A DNA stretch of 64,000 bases, taken from contig CATQGW010000004.1 of the NCBI GenBank assembly GCA_958295515.1, positions 1 to 64,000 of the forward strand. The letters run 5' to 3'. The stretch comes from an uncultured Dehalococcoidia bacterium. GTDB taxonomy: Bacteria > Chloroflexota > Dehalococcoidia > Bin125. The position numbers and the translations under genes are program-made. Positions 1 to 7,551 of the stretch are shown in pieces; within the stretch, counting starts at the first letter, position 1; each line of letters starts with the position of its first letter. The notes below the pieces were generated by a model that saw only the letters and a program-made list of their open reading frames with translations, was not told where the DNA came from and ran no database searches.

Positions 1-29
1 CTACCCGACCAGCCCCGGCGAAGATCCGC

Positions 30-1124
30 TCAGACCTCCGCCGGAAACGCAATCGCCGGCTCTTCAATGCTCACCGAGACCGCCTCCGCCGCCGACCAGG
101 CCCGCGCGTGGCGCAGACGCGCCTCCAACTCCGGGCCCGAATCCAGCGCTACCCGAACCAATTGATCGTGACCGTAATACTCGCTGTCCACAATCCGCCC
201 CCGCCGATCCGCCCCCGCCGCCTCCGGCGGACCCAGCGAAATCTGCTCCGGACGCAGCACCACATCCAACCCCGCGCCCGGCGCAGCCTCCGCGCCCGGC
301 TCTTCGATCGCCAGCCGCCCCAGCGCCGTCTCCGCGCCGTCCTCCGCCCGCGTCCCCGCCAGCACGTTCGCGTCGCCCGCGAATTTCGCCACAAACAGAT
401 TGCGCGGGTGGTAGTACACCTCCAGCGGCGTGCCCAGCTGCTCCAGCCCCCCCTCGCGCATCACCGCGATCCGGTCCGCCAGACTCAGCGCCTCCTCGCG
501 GTCGTGCGTCACAAACACCGCCGCAATCTGCGCCGCGCGCAAAATCTCCCGCAACTGCAACCGCAGACTGGAGCGCAAATTCTGATCCAGATTGGAGAAC
601 GGCTCATCCAGCAGCACCGTCGCCGGCGACGGCGCCAGCGCCCGCGCCAGCGCCACCCGCTGCGCCTCCCCGCCCGACAGCTCGTGCGGGTAACGCGCGC
701 CGAATTCCGCCAGGCCGACCAGCTCCAGCAGCTCTTGCGCCCGCGCCGGCAGCGCCGCACCCCCGAACCAGCGCCGCGCCGGCGACGACGCCCGCTTGTC
801 CAGCCCGAAGGCCACATTCTGCCCCACCGTCAGATGCGGAAACAGCGCGAAATCCTGCGGCACAATCCCCACCCGCCGACGCTCCGGCGGCAGCCAGACG
901 CCGTCGCCCACCACCGCCCGACCGTCAATCTGCACCGTCCCCGCATCGGGACGCTCGAAGCCCGCCAGCAGCCGCAGCACCGTCGTCTTGCCGCAGCCGC
1001 TCGGTCCGAGCACCCCGAGCAGCTCGCCGCTGCGCAGCTCGAAGCCGACCGAGCGCACCGCCGCCACATCGCCGAACCGCTTCGACAACCCCTCCACCGA
1101 AATCGCCGCAGCGTCGTCAGGCAC
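30..1124 (-). CDS. fbpC: Ferric-iron-type ABC transporter ATP-binding protein
   Basis: 364 aa ATPase that would energise import by the adjacent permease at the inner face of the membrane. Visible motifs in order: Walker A GPSGCGKTT (residues 40-48), Q-loop Gln90, signature LSGGE (149-153), Walker B VLLDEP (170-175), switch His207 in FVTHD, then a C-terminal region of about 120 residues of the TOBE type seen in FbpC/PotA-like importers. Its start overlaps the permease stop by 8 bases, so the two are translationally coupled. Iron as substrate is inferred from the binding protein two genes upstream. Spermidine or sulfate importers share this ATPase architecture. Confidence 0.9.
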   Translation of the reverse strand: MPDDAAAISVEGLSKRFGDVAAVRSVGFELRSGELLGVLGPSGCGKTTVLRLLAGFERPDAGTVQIDGRAVVGDGVWLPPERRRVGIVPQDFALFPHLTVGQNVAFGLDKRASSPARRWFGGAALPARAQELLELVGLAEFGARYPHELSGGEAQRVALARALAPSPATVLLDEPFSNLDQNLRSSLRLQLREILRAAQIAAVFVTHDREEALSLADRIAVMREGGLEQLGTPLEVYYHPRNLFVAKFAGDANVLAGTRAEDGAETALGRLAIEEPGAEAAPGAGLDVVLRPEQISLGPPEAAGADRRGRIVDSEYYGHDQLVRVALDSGPELEARLRHARAWSAAEAVSVSIEEPAIAFPAEV

Positions 1125-2742
1125 GGAGCAGCCTCGTTCGTCCGAACAGCAGCGGCATCGGCAACGCCGCGCAGAGTACGAGTAACAGACCGGCCGCGGC
1201 CGCGCGCGCGAAATACACGTCGTTCTGGTCCGCCCACACCCGCGTCGCCAGCGTGTCGAAGCCCGTCGGCGCGAGCAGCAGCGTCGCCGGCAACTCTTTC
1301 ATCGTCGTCAGAAAGACCAGCGCAAAGCCGCTGATCAGACCCGGCGCGATCAGCGGCAGCGTCACCTGCAACAGCGTCTGCCGCGGATTGCGCCCCAGAC
1401 TGCGCGACGCCTCCTCCATACTCGGCGGCACCCGCACCAGTGCCGCCCGCAGCGCCCCAATCGCCTGCGGCAGGAACAGCACCACATACGTGAACACCAG
1501 CACAACCAGCGTCTGGTACAGCCCCGGCGTCACCCGCAGCGAGAAAAAGATCATCGCGAAGGCCACCACCACCCCGGGCAGCGCATACCCCGTATACGAC
1601 GCGCGGTCGATCAGCCCCGCCAGCCGTCCCGGACGCCGCACCACCACGATCGCGATCGGCAGCGCCGCCGCCACCGCCACCGCCCCGGCCAGCGCCGAGG
1701 CTTCCAGCGAGCGCAGCGCCGCAGGGCCGAGACCGCTAAAGCTCTCGCCCTGGCTCAGCCCCCGCGCCAGCCAGTGCAGCAGCACGCCGAGCGGAATCAC
1801 CAGCGCCACCGCGGTCAGCGCGACCAGGAACGCAATCGCGCCCCAGCGCCGCCGACCCAACCGCACAATCCGCGGCGAGCGCGCCGCGCCCGCCCCCAGC
1901 CGGTGATACCGCTCGCCCCGCCGCCGCTGCCCCGCCTCCACCGCCAGCACCAGCGCCACCAGACCGACCAGCACCAGGCTCAGCACCGCCAGCGACGAGC
2001 GATCGAAAGTCGTCCCGAAGCGCACATAGATCGCCCGCGTGAACGTGTCGAAGCGCATCATCGAGACCGCCCCGAAATCGCTGATCACATACAGCGCCAC
2101 CAGCAGCGCCCCCGCCGCCAGCGGCACCCGCAGCTGCGGCAAGGTCACCCGCAGAAACGTTTGCCAGCTGCTCTTGCCCAGCGACCGCCCCGCCTCCTCA
2201 AGCGCCGGATCCAGATCGCGCAGACCGGCCCGCAGCACCAGCAGGATGTACGGGTAGGTGAACAGCGTCAGCACCAGCCACGCGCCCGGGAAGCCGTACA
2301 GCTCCGGCAGCGAGTCCACGCCGAGCGGCGCAAGCAGCCGCTGCAACGATCCCGCCGGCCCCAGCGCCGCGATCACCGCCAGCCCGGCGACGTACGACGG
2401 CACCGCGAGCGGCACCACCGTGATCGTCCGCCACCAGCGCGCGCCCGGCAAGTCCGTGCGCTCCGTCAGCCACGCGCAGGGCAGCGCGATCAGCGTCGCC
2501 GCAGCCGTCACCGAAACAGCCAGCGCGACCGTGTTGAGCAGCAGCCGCGCCGTGTCCCGGCCGAGCACATCGCCCCAGCCGTCGGCGTCCGCCGACGCCG
2601 CGCGCACCACCAGGTAAATCAGCGGAATGCAAGCCGCCGCAGCAGCCGTGAGCGCAAGCAGCCAAACCACGGAGATGCGCCCGGCCGCGCGCTCCAAGAG
2701 AACGCGCGGCGAACGGGGCGGCAGGACGCGGCTGAGGCTCAA
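1117..2742 (-). CDS. fbpB: Ferric-iron-type ABC transporter permease (fused two-module)
   Basis: 541 aa integral membrane protein with two tandem permease modules, as in FbpB/SfuB iron transporters. Each half carries an EAA loop that docks on the ATPase: EEAGRSLGKSSWQT near residue 182 and EEASRSLGRNPRQT near residue 442. Hydrophobic segments alternate with short loops along the whole length, about 12 in all. It lies between the binding-protein gene and the ATPase gene and overlaps the latter. A strong GC hairpin separates it from the binding-protein gene, which suggests a lower permease than binding-protein dose. Confidence 0.9.
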   Translation of the reverse strand: MSLSRVLPPRSPRVLLERAAGRISVVWLLALTAAAAACIPLIYLVVRAASADADGWGDVLGRDTARLLLNTVALAVSVTAAATLIALPCAWLTERTDLPGARWWRTITVVPLAVPSYVAGLAVIAALGPAGSLQRLLAPLGVDSLPELYGFPGAWLVLTLFTYPYILLVLRAGLRDLDPALEEAGRSLGKSSWQTFLRVTLPQLRVPLAAGALLVALYVISDFGAVSMMRFDTFTRAIYVRFGTTFDRSSLAVLSLVLVGLVALVLAVEAGQRRRGERYHRLGAGAARSPRIVRLGRRRWGAIAFLVALTAVALVIPLGVLLHWLARGLSQGESFSGLGPAALRSLEASALAGAVAVAAALPIAIVVVRRPGRLAGLIDRASYTGYALPGVVVAFAMIFFSLRVTPGLYQTLVVLVFTYVVLFLPQAIGALRAALVRVPPSMEEASRSLGRNPRQTLLQVTLPLIAPGLISGFALVFLTTMKELPATLLLAPTGFDTLATRVWADQNDVYFARAAAAGLLLVLCAALPMPLLFGRTRLLRA

Positions 2743-2820
2743 CAGTTCTTGCCTGCCATCCCGCCGCCGTGCGAGCCCCTTCGGGCAGTTCGAGCCGCGC
2801 GTGTGCGGTCAGCGTAAACG

Positions 2821-2844
2821 CCCGCCCCCGGCTGAGGGGGCGGG
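2821..2844 (-). terminator. GC hairpin between iron-binding protein and permease genes
   Basis: Perfect 9-bp inverted repeat (2821-2829 with 2836-2844, CCCGCCCCC/GGGGGCGGG) and a 6-nt loop, lying just after the stop of the binding-protein gene. No clear U-run follows, so it may act as a partial terminator or as a 3' stabiliser that lets the binding protein be made in excess. The role is inference; the palindrome is direct observation. Confidence 0.55.
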
Positions 2845-2849
2845 AGCCG

Positions 2850-4145
2850 TTAGGGCAGCGCGCCCACTTCCTGCAGCAGCTCGAGCGTGCCCTCGAGGTC
2901 AGCGAGCGAGGTCAGCGCCAACGACGGCGGATCGAGCTGCTCGAGCGGCGTCAGCTCGGACCGCGCGGCGATCCCCGCGGCCAGCGGGTACTCGCTCGTC
3001 TGATCACGGAAATACTCCTGCGCATGCTCGCCGAGCAGATACTCGATAAAGCGCAGCGCGTTGCCGCGATTATCGGATGCGCTCAGCATCCCCACCCCGG
3101 CCGCATTGATCAGCGCCCCCGCCAGCCCCGGGTCCGTGAAATGGTTGACTGCCGCGAAGTCAGGGTCCTCGTCAAGGAAGCGGTACAGGTAATAGTGATT
3201 GACCAGCCCGATATCCAGTTCGCCGTCGCCCACCGCCTGCACCTGCGGCGAATTCTTCGGATACTCCCGCACCTCGTTCGCGATCATGTCCCGCAGCCAC
3301 TGCTCCGTCACATCGTCGCCGTGGATCTGGCGCATCGCCGTCACAAAGGCCTGGAACGAACCATTGGTCGGAGCCCAGCCGACCCGACCGCGCCACTCGG
3401 GCTCGGTCAGGTCGAAGATCGAACTCGGCGGGTTCGGCACCCGCTCAGGCGAGATCACCAGCACCCGCGCGCGCCCCGAGGTCCCAACCCAGCGCCCCTC
3501 GGCATCGCGGAACTTGGCATCGACGCGATCCAGCACCGAGCCCGGCAGCGCCGCCAGCGCCCCGGCTCCAGCCAGCGCGCCGAGCGCCCCCGCGTCCTGC
3601 GCGTAGTACACATCGGCGGGGCTGCGATCGCCCTCTTCAAGGATCGCGACAGCGAGCTGCGCAGTGTCCGCGTAGCGCACCTTGACGCGGATGCCGGTCT
3701 CCGCTTCAAAGCGCTCGAGCAGCGCGCCGACCAGACTTTCGCCGCGCCCCGAGTAAATCGTGATTTCGCCGGGGTCTTCGTCGGCCGGTTCGCCGGCGGC
3801 GCTGGACTGAGCGGCGCGCTCCGCAGCGTCGGCCGCGCGTTCCGCAGCGTCGGCGGCGCGCTCCGCCGCCGCGGTTGCCGCCGCGCCGCCATCGTCCGAC
3901 TGCGCCCCATCATCGGCCTCAGCCTCGGAGCCGGCCTGCTGCGCGGCGCTGCGGGCATCCTGCGAGGCGTCCGCCGCGCGCTCCGCCGCCTGCGCGGCGC
4001 GTTCGGCCGCCGCCGCCGCCCGCTCCGCAGCCAGCGTCGCCATGTCGGTCGATTCCGAATCACTGGAGCAGGCAACGAGCGCAAGCGCCGCGACCAGCAA
4101 CGCCAGCGCCGACGCGAAGATGAATCGTCGGATCGAATCGGTCAT
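2850..4145 (-). CDS. fbpA: Iron(III) ABC transporter substrate-binding lipoprotein
   Basis: About 431 aa. A signal peptide ends in a lipobox (LALVAC then SS). It is followed by an Ala/Glu/Arg-rich stretch of about 70 residues with repeated AERAADAAERAA units, probably a coiled-coil or helical spacer. The family 1 iron-binding domain follows, with EITIYSGRGESL at its start, DVYYAQDAG, and LVNHYYLYRF, whose tyrosine pair matches the Fe3+-binding tyrosines of FbpA. The frame opens with GTG-ATG (4148/4145). I prefer the ATG at 4145 because AGGAG lies 6 nt before it and only 3 nt before the GTG. The leader folds over this start (see 4137-4195). The long spacer is unusual for the family. Confidence 0.88.
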   Translation of the reverse strand: MTDSIRRFIFASALALLVAALALVACSSDSESTDMATLAAERAAAAAERAAQAAERAADASQDARSAAQQAGSEAEADDGAQSDDGGAAATAAAERAADAAERAADAAERAAQSSAAGEPADEDPGEITIYSGRGESLVGALLERFEAETGIRVKVRYADTAQLAVAILEEGDRSPADVYYAQDAGALGALAGAGALAALPGSVLDRVDAKFRDAEGRWVGTSGRARVLVISPERVPNPPSSIFDLTEPEWRGRVGWAPTNGSFQAFVTAMRQIHGDDVTEQWLRDMIANEVREYPKNSPQVQAVGDGELDIGLVNHYYLYRFLDEDPDFAAVNHFTDPGLAGALINAAGVGMLSASDNRGNALRFIEYLLGEHAQEYFRDQTSEYPLAAGIAARSELTPLEQLDPPSLALTSLADLEGTLELLQEVGALP

Positions 4146-4195
4146 CACGATCTCCTCACGACGCCGATCTGCGGCGTCATGGAGATCATGACAGT
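4137..4195 (-). promoter_or_regulatory. Leader hairpin that sequesters the fbpA SD and start codon
   Basis: On the minus-strand transcript, GATCTCC (4181-4187) pairs with GGAGATC (4149-4155), which contains the Shine-Dalgarno sequence. Inside it, GACGCCG (4172-4178) pairs with CGGCGTC (4160-4166) around a 5-nt loop. Outside it, several further pairs including G-U wobbles extend through the ATG at 4145. Two perfect 7-bp arms are too much for chance in 60 bases. Possible roles are an iron-responsive or temperature-responsive translational switch, or an operator dyad. The structure is read directly; the function is inferred. Confidence 0.6.
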
Positions 4196-4215
4196 TTTTT
4201 GCAGTTTATGCAAGT
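4187..4215 (-). promoter_or_regulatory. Possible promoter for the iron-uptake genes
   Basis: On the minus strand TTGCAT is followed after 17 nt by CATGAT, a moderate match to -35/-10 boxes. The site lies between the rpsN stop and the fbpA leader hairpin. The local A/T-rich patch (a run of six A with AAACTGC repeats) stands out in this GC-rich window. It would give the importer its own promoter, independent of the PAC2-FTR-S14 genes upstream. Confidence 0.35.
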
Positions 4216-4240
4216 AACCCAGCCAGCGCCTCCGCGACGG

Positions 4241-4543
4241 CTACCAGGACGACTTACGGACGCCGGGCAGCAGGCCGAGCGAGGCCATCTCCCGGAAGGT
4301 GATGCGCGAAAGCCCGAACTTGCGCATGTAGGCGCGCGGACGCCCCGTCACCTGGCAGCGGTTCTTCAGCCGCGTCGGGCTGCTGTTGCGGGGCAACTGC
4401 TGGAGCTGCCAGTGCAGCCGCTGGCGCTCCGCCGGGTCCTGCGCGTTCTTCATCTGCTGCTTCAGCTGCGCGCGGCGATCCTTGTACTTCGCGTGCATTT
4501 CGCGACGCTTCAGGTCCCGGTGAATGTTGCTCTTACGCGCCAC
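4241..4543 (-). CDS. rpsN: 30S ribosomal protein S14, zinc-independent form
   Basis: 100 aa, colinear with E. coli S14, including the C-terminal stretch [20 protein letters not shown] and the terminal KSSW. It is the long form without the CxxC-CxxC zinc ribbon; only one cysteine is present. S14 binds 16S rRNA in the head of the small subunit. The gene is not in a ribosomal-protein operon but lies between an FTR-like gene and an iron importer. Stand-alone zinc-free S14 copies are often alternative copies used under zinc shortage. I see no clear Zur site here, so that role is inference. Confidence 0.93.
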   Translation of the reverse strand: MARKSNIHRDLKRREMHAKYKDRRAQLKQQMKNAQDPAERQRLHWQLQQLPRNSSPTRLKNRCQVTGRPRAYMRKFGLSRITFREMASLGLLPGVRKSSW

Positions 4544-4600
4544 GTATCGCTCCGCTGTTCTTGCCGTCGGCCTGCTTGCTGCCAGCCTTGCGAGCCTAGC

Positions 4601-5062
4601 TCAGTCCGACGCTTTGCGCTTCTCGATTTTGCGCCCCTCACGCTCTTCCAGACGGCCCAGCGCGCGACCCTTCTCCGGCATCGGGTCCGGGCGCTCCCCG
4701 TAGGCCGTGCGGCCTTCGTGGTCGGCGGGCAGGTATTCGGTGATGGGAAGACCTTCCTCATCGCAGAAGAGCAGTCAATGGCAGTATTTCCAGCGCTGCA
4801 TCTCCTCGCAGGGGCAAATCCAGGTCGAAGACTTGACCTCCTCGGCCTTGTCCTCATAGAAATTGCAGGGGCAGAGCGGGCGGCCAACCTCGTCGATGTG
4901 CTTCGCCAGCCCGATCACGAGAAACTCGGTGATCTCTTCCTGGGGGTGGAGATGAGTGCCGCTCTTGTTGGCGAAGTTGCGCACGAACTTCCACATCTTG
5001 TCCAGGTTCTTCTGCGAAGCCTGGCCGCGATCAGCGTCGCTCGGCTGCTCGACATCAGTCAT
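4601..5062 (-). CDS. Ferredoxin-thioredoxin reductase catalytic-type protein with in-frame TGA (candidate selenoprotein)
   Basis: Conventional translation stops after 95 aa at TGA 4775-4777. Before it the protein shows Cys64-Pro-Cys66, Cys83-Pro-Cys85 and Cys94-His, exactly the CPC-X16-CPC-X8-CHC spacing of the FTR catalytic chain, with TGA where the last Cys is expected. Reading through gives 57 more codons (LLFCDEEGLPITEYLP, then DHEGRTAYG and PMPEKGRAL), which look like the normal family C-terminus, ending at TGA 4601-4603. Total 153 aa. In the plant-type enzyme the first, third, fourth and fifth cysteines bind the 4Fe-4S cluster and the second and sixth form the redox disulfide. The TGA would therefore make a Cys66-Sec96 pair. 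The start ATG lies 2 nt after the PAC2 stop. Alternatives are a nonsense mutation or a sequencing error. Confidence 0.82.
4742..4762 (-). promoter_or_regulatory. Candidate bacterial SECIS hairpin downstream of the FTR TGA
   Basis: Counting U of the UGA (4777) as 1, positions 16-36 fold as GAUG/CAUC plus GGAA/UUCC with one bulged A and an apical GGUC tetraloop at positions 25-28. E. coli fdhF has its essential loop GU at about 23-24 and a bulged U in the stem, so the spacing and loop agree with the bacterial SECIS pattern. The codons used here (GAT, GAA, GGT, CTT) are A/T-ending, unlike the strongly GC3 neighbouring codons, as expected if RNA structure constrains them. Confidence 0.6.
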
Positions 5063-5064
5063 GG

Positions 5065-5952
5065 TCAGTTGTCCGGTTCCTGGCGCTGGCGGAGGAAGTT
5101 CTCGAGCCCCTCGATCAGTTCGTCGGCCGAGGGCAGCTCCGACTCGGCGGGCGTCTCCTGCGCCTGCTGCGGCGACGCCTGCTCCAGACGCGAGACGTAC
5201 TCGCGCAGGTCCTCGTTCTCCTCCAGCGCCTCGTCGAGCTGCTGGTGAAAGTGCTCGATCGCCCCGTCCAGCGGCTCCAGATCGAGCGGCACATCGATCA
5301 TCTCCGTGACCGCCCGCAGCAACGCCCGCGCGCCGACCGGATTCGTGATGCCCGGCAGGTAATGCGGCACCGCCGCCCAGAGCGAAACGCCGCCGATGTC
5401 CCGCCGCCGGCAGTGATCGTGGAACACGCCGACAATGCCCGACGGTCCCTCAAAGCGCGAGGGGCGCATGCGGTAGCGCTCGGCCAGACTCGGATTGTTC
5501 GCCGAGCCCGTCACCGGCACCGGCTGCGTGTGCGGCGTCCCCGAAGCCACCGCCCCCAGACTGATCACCAGCCGCGCGTCAATCGCCTCCACCAACTCCG
5601 TCATCGCGCGCAGATAACGCTTCCAGCGATAATGCGGCTCAATCCCGAAGCCCACCACCACATCCCGGCCCCCCGACCCGCGCAACTGAATGAAATCCGT
5701 GCCCGGCCAGACAATCACCCGCTCGCCGTCGCGGTAGCGCGCCATCGGGCGCGCCTCCGTAAAGTCGTAGAATTCCTCCGGGTCGATCGTCGCGAACGGA
5801 CGCCCGCCCAGCTGCCGCGCCAGAAAGTGCGCGGCCGTCGACGCCGACTCCCCGGCGTCGTTCCAGCCCTCCCAGGCGACGATCAGAATCGAGTCGTGCA
5901 GCTCGGGCAGGGATTCGATGGAGAGATCGGAGCGATCAGTGCTGTCAGTCAT
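5065..5952 (-). CDS. PAC2 family protein
   Basis: 295 aa. Recognised as PAC2 (proteasome-assembly-chaperone-like) from the overall pattern: an N-terminal ILIVAWEGWNDAGESA segment, then VISLGAVASGTPHTQPVPVT and SNNP-like AAN residues, and a late GVSLWAAVPHYL. The C-terminal 60 residues are acidic/Gln-rich and predicted helical (HFHQQLDEALEENEDLREYV), likely coiled coil. The bacterial function of PAC2 proteins is not firmly known. It is the first gene of a tight minus-strand group with the FTR-like protein (2-nt gap) and S14, and is divergent from the methyltransferase with only 48 bp between them, which must hold both promoters. Confidence 0.85.
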   Translation of the reverse strand: MTDSTDRSDLSIESLPELHDSILIVAWEGWNDAGESASTAAHFLARQLGGRPFATIDPEEFYDFTEARPMARYRDGERVIVWPGTDFIQLRGSGGRDVVVGFGIEPHYRWKRYLRAMTELVEAIDARLVISLGAVASGTPHTQPVPVTGSANNPSLAERYRMRPSRFEGPSGIVGVFHDHCRRRDIGGVSLWAAVPHYLPGITNPVGARALLRAVTEMIDVPLDLEPLDGAIEHFHQQLDEALEENEDLREYVSRLEQASPQQAQETPAESELPSADELIEGLENFLRQRQEPDN

Positions 5953-6000
5953 GCCCCAAGTCTACCCGACGCTCGGGCGGGCCGACGTTTGCGCCCCGCA

Positions 6001-6840
6001 ATGAGCGCCGACGCCCTCGCGCAGGCCTGGGCCGACGCCGTGCGCGGCAACCGCGAACAGGCCGAGCGCCTGCGCGAACGCGCCGCCGACGGCGACCACT
6101 ACGCGCCCATCGCCTCCGTCTTCCGCGCCGACCCCAACCGCCGCGACGACGCCACGCTCAACGCGCTGCGGGAGATCGCGCAGCCCGACGACGTCTGGAT
6201 CGATGTCGGCGCAGGCGCCGGCCGTTTCACGCTGGCGCTGGCTCGCTCGGTGCAAGAAGTGATCGCGATCGAGCCCAGCGCCGCAATGCGAGCCGAGTTC
6301 GAAGCCGTGCGCGCCGAGCACCGGATCGAGAACGTGCGGCTGCTCGACCAACGCTGGCCGACGGCGAATCCACCGCGCGGCGATGTGGCGATGATCTCCC
6401 ACGTCGGCTACGACATCGAGCCAATCGGCGCGTTTCTGGACACCATGGAACAGGCCGCGCGACGCGAATGCGTCGCCGTCATGTTCGAGTCCGCGCCGGG
6501 CGGCCTCTTCCACGAACTCTGGCCGGCGGTACATGGCGAGGCGCAGGTGGCGCTGCCCGGGCTGACTTCGCTGATTGCGCTGCTCGAGGCGCGCGGAGCC
6601 GAAATTTCGCTGCACCGCTCGCAGGAGCGCGCCTGGAGCTTCGCCTCCCGCGAGGACGCCGAAGCCGCCGCGCGACGCCGACTCTGGCTCGATGCCGATT
6701 CCCCTAAGATCAGCGCACTGCGGGCCGCGCTCGACGACCTGCTGACCACCACCGAGGACGGACTGTTCGCCGCGCCGGGCGCGATGACCCAGGGCATCGT
6801 GCGCTGGCGGGCGCGCCCACAGGAGAGGACCACCCCATGA
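6001..6840 (+). CDS. SAM-dependent methyltransferase, class I
   Basis: 279 aa. The motif I loop VWIDVGAGAGRFTLALA (about residues 65-81) followed by VIAIEPSAAM marks a Rossmann-fold SAM-binding domain. The substrate is unknown. An open frame runs much further upstream, but it overlaps the PAC2 gene antisense. The ATG at 6001 fits the domain start and leaves a 48-bp divergent promoter region. The stop overlaps the next gene (ATGA at 6837-6840), so it is probably co-translated with the AhpD-like protein. Confidence 0.8.
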   Translation: MSADALAQAWADAVRGNREQAERLRERAADGDHYAPIASVFRADPNRRDDATLNALREIAQPDDVWIDVGAGAGRFTLALARSVQEVIAIEPSAAMRAEFEAVRAEHRIENVRLLDQRWPTANPPRGDVAMISHVGYDIEPIGAFLDTMEQAARRECVAVMFESAPGGLFHELWPAVHGEAQVALPGLTSLIALLEARGAEISLHRSQERAWSFASREDAEAAARRRLWLDADSPKISALRAALDDLLTTTEDGLFAAPGAMTQGIVRWRARPQERTTP

Positions 6841-7436
6841 ACCGCGTCGCACCGCTGAGTACGGAAAAACTGCTGGAGGCCGCACCGTTTCTTGCGCCGC
6901 TGGCCGCTTCGGGCGTCACACTGCCGACCAGCTTCCACGTGATGGGACGCCGCCCGCGCGTGCTCGAAGAGTTCCAGGGCTTCTTCGGCTCGATCATGCG
7001 CGAGGGCGATGTCGACCCCGGCCTCAAACAGCTGATCGCCCACGTGGTCTCGCGCAGCGCCGGCTGCCTCTACTGCCAGGCGCACACCGGACACTTCGCC
7101 CACACCCTCGCCGGCGTCGAGCTCGCCAAAATCGAGGCCGTCTGGGAGTTCGAGCAGTCCCCGCTGTTCAACGACGCCGAGCGCGCCGCGCTGCGACTCG
7201 CCCTCGCCGCCGGCCTCGTCCCCAACGCCGCCACCGACGAGCACTTCGCCGACTTGCAGCAGCACTACAGCGAAAGCGAAATCGTCGAGATCGTCTCCGT
7301 GATCTCAATGTTCGGCTTCCTCAACCGCTTCAACGACACGCTGGCCAACAATCTCGAAGAAGACGCCATCGCCTTCGCCGGCGAGCACCTCAGCGAATCC
7401 GGCTGGCAAATCGGCAAACACGCCGCCGCCGACTAA
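6837..7436 (+). CDS. Carboxymuconolactone decarboxylase / AhpD-like protein
   Basis: 199 aa, all-helical CMD-family protein with a CLYCQAHTGH motif near residue 77, i.e. the CxxC plus downstream His of AhpD-type peroxidase-linked disulfide reductases. The family commonly handles peroxides or serves as a reductase partner. The residues for redox activity are present, so a thiol role is more likely than lactone decarboxylation. It is translationally coupled to the methyltransferase in front. No terminator is obvious in the 115-bp gap before the RCC1 gene. Confidence 0.85.
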   Translation: MNRVAPLSTEKLLEAAPFLAPLAASGVTLPTSFHVMGRRPRVLEEFQGFFGSIMREGDVDPGLKQLIAHVVSRSAGCLYCQAHTGHFAHTLAGVELAKIEAVWEFEQSPLFNDAERAALRLALAAGLVPNAATDEHFADLQQHYSESEIVEIVSVISMFGFLNRFNDTLANNLEEDAIAFAGEHLSESGWQIGKHAAAD

Positions 7437-7551
7437 CCCAGCCAACCGTCACACCCCGCCACCCCAACCACCTACGCCGCCCACTTCCCCTCGCCGCCGC
7501 CGGCGCTCAACGCCCACCCGCACCAGCACCCCAAAGAAGCAGCAACCACCG

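Noticed and set aside
2769-4217. Long plus-strand open frame across the iron-binding protein gene
   Set aside because: Arg/Pro-rich nonsense composition typical of antisense frames in GC-rich DNA; the minus-strand frame has clear signal peptide and domain.
4601-4774. Reading the FTR tail as a separate gene or a simple pseudogene
   Set aside because: No start codon with a ribosome-binding site after the TGA, the frame is unchanged, and the tail motifs are intact; a sequencing error cannot be excluded from one sequence.
5245-6000. N-terminal extension of the methyltransferase frame
   Set aside because: Antisense to the PAC2 gene and without a domain; the methyltransferase begins naturally at 6001.
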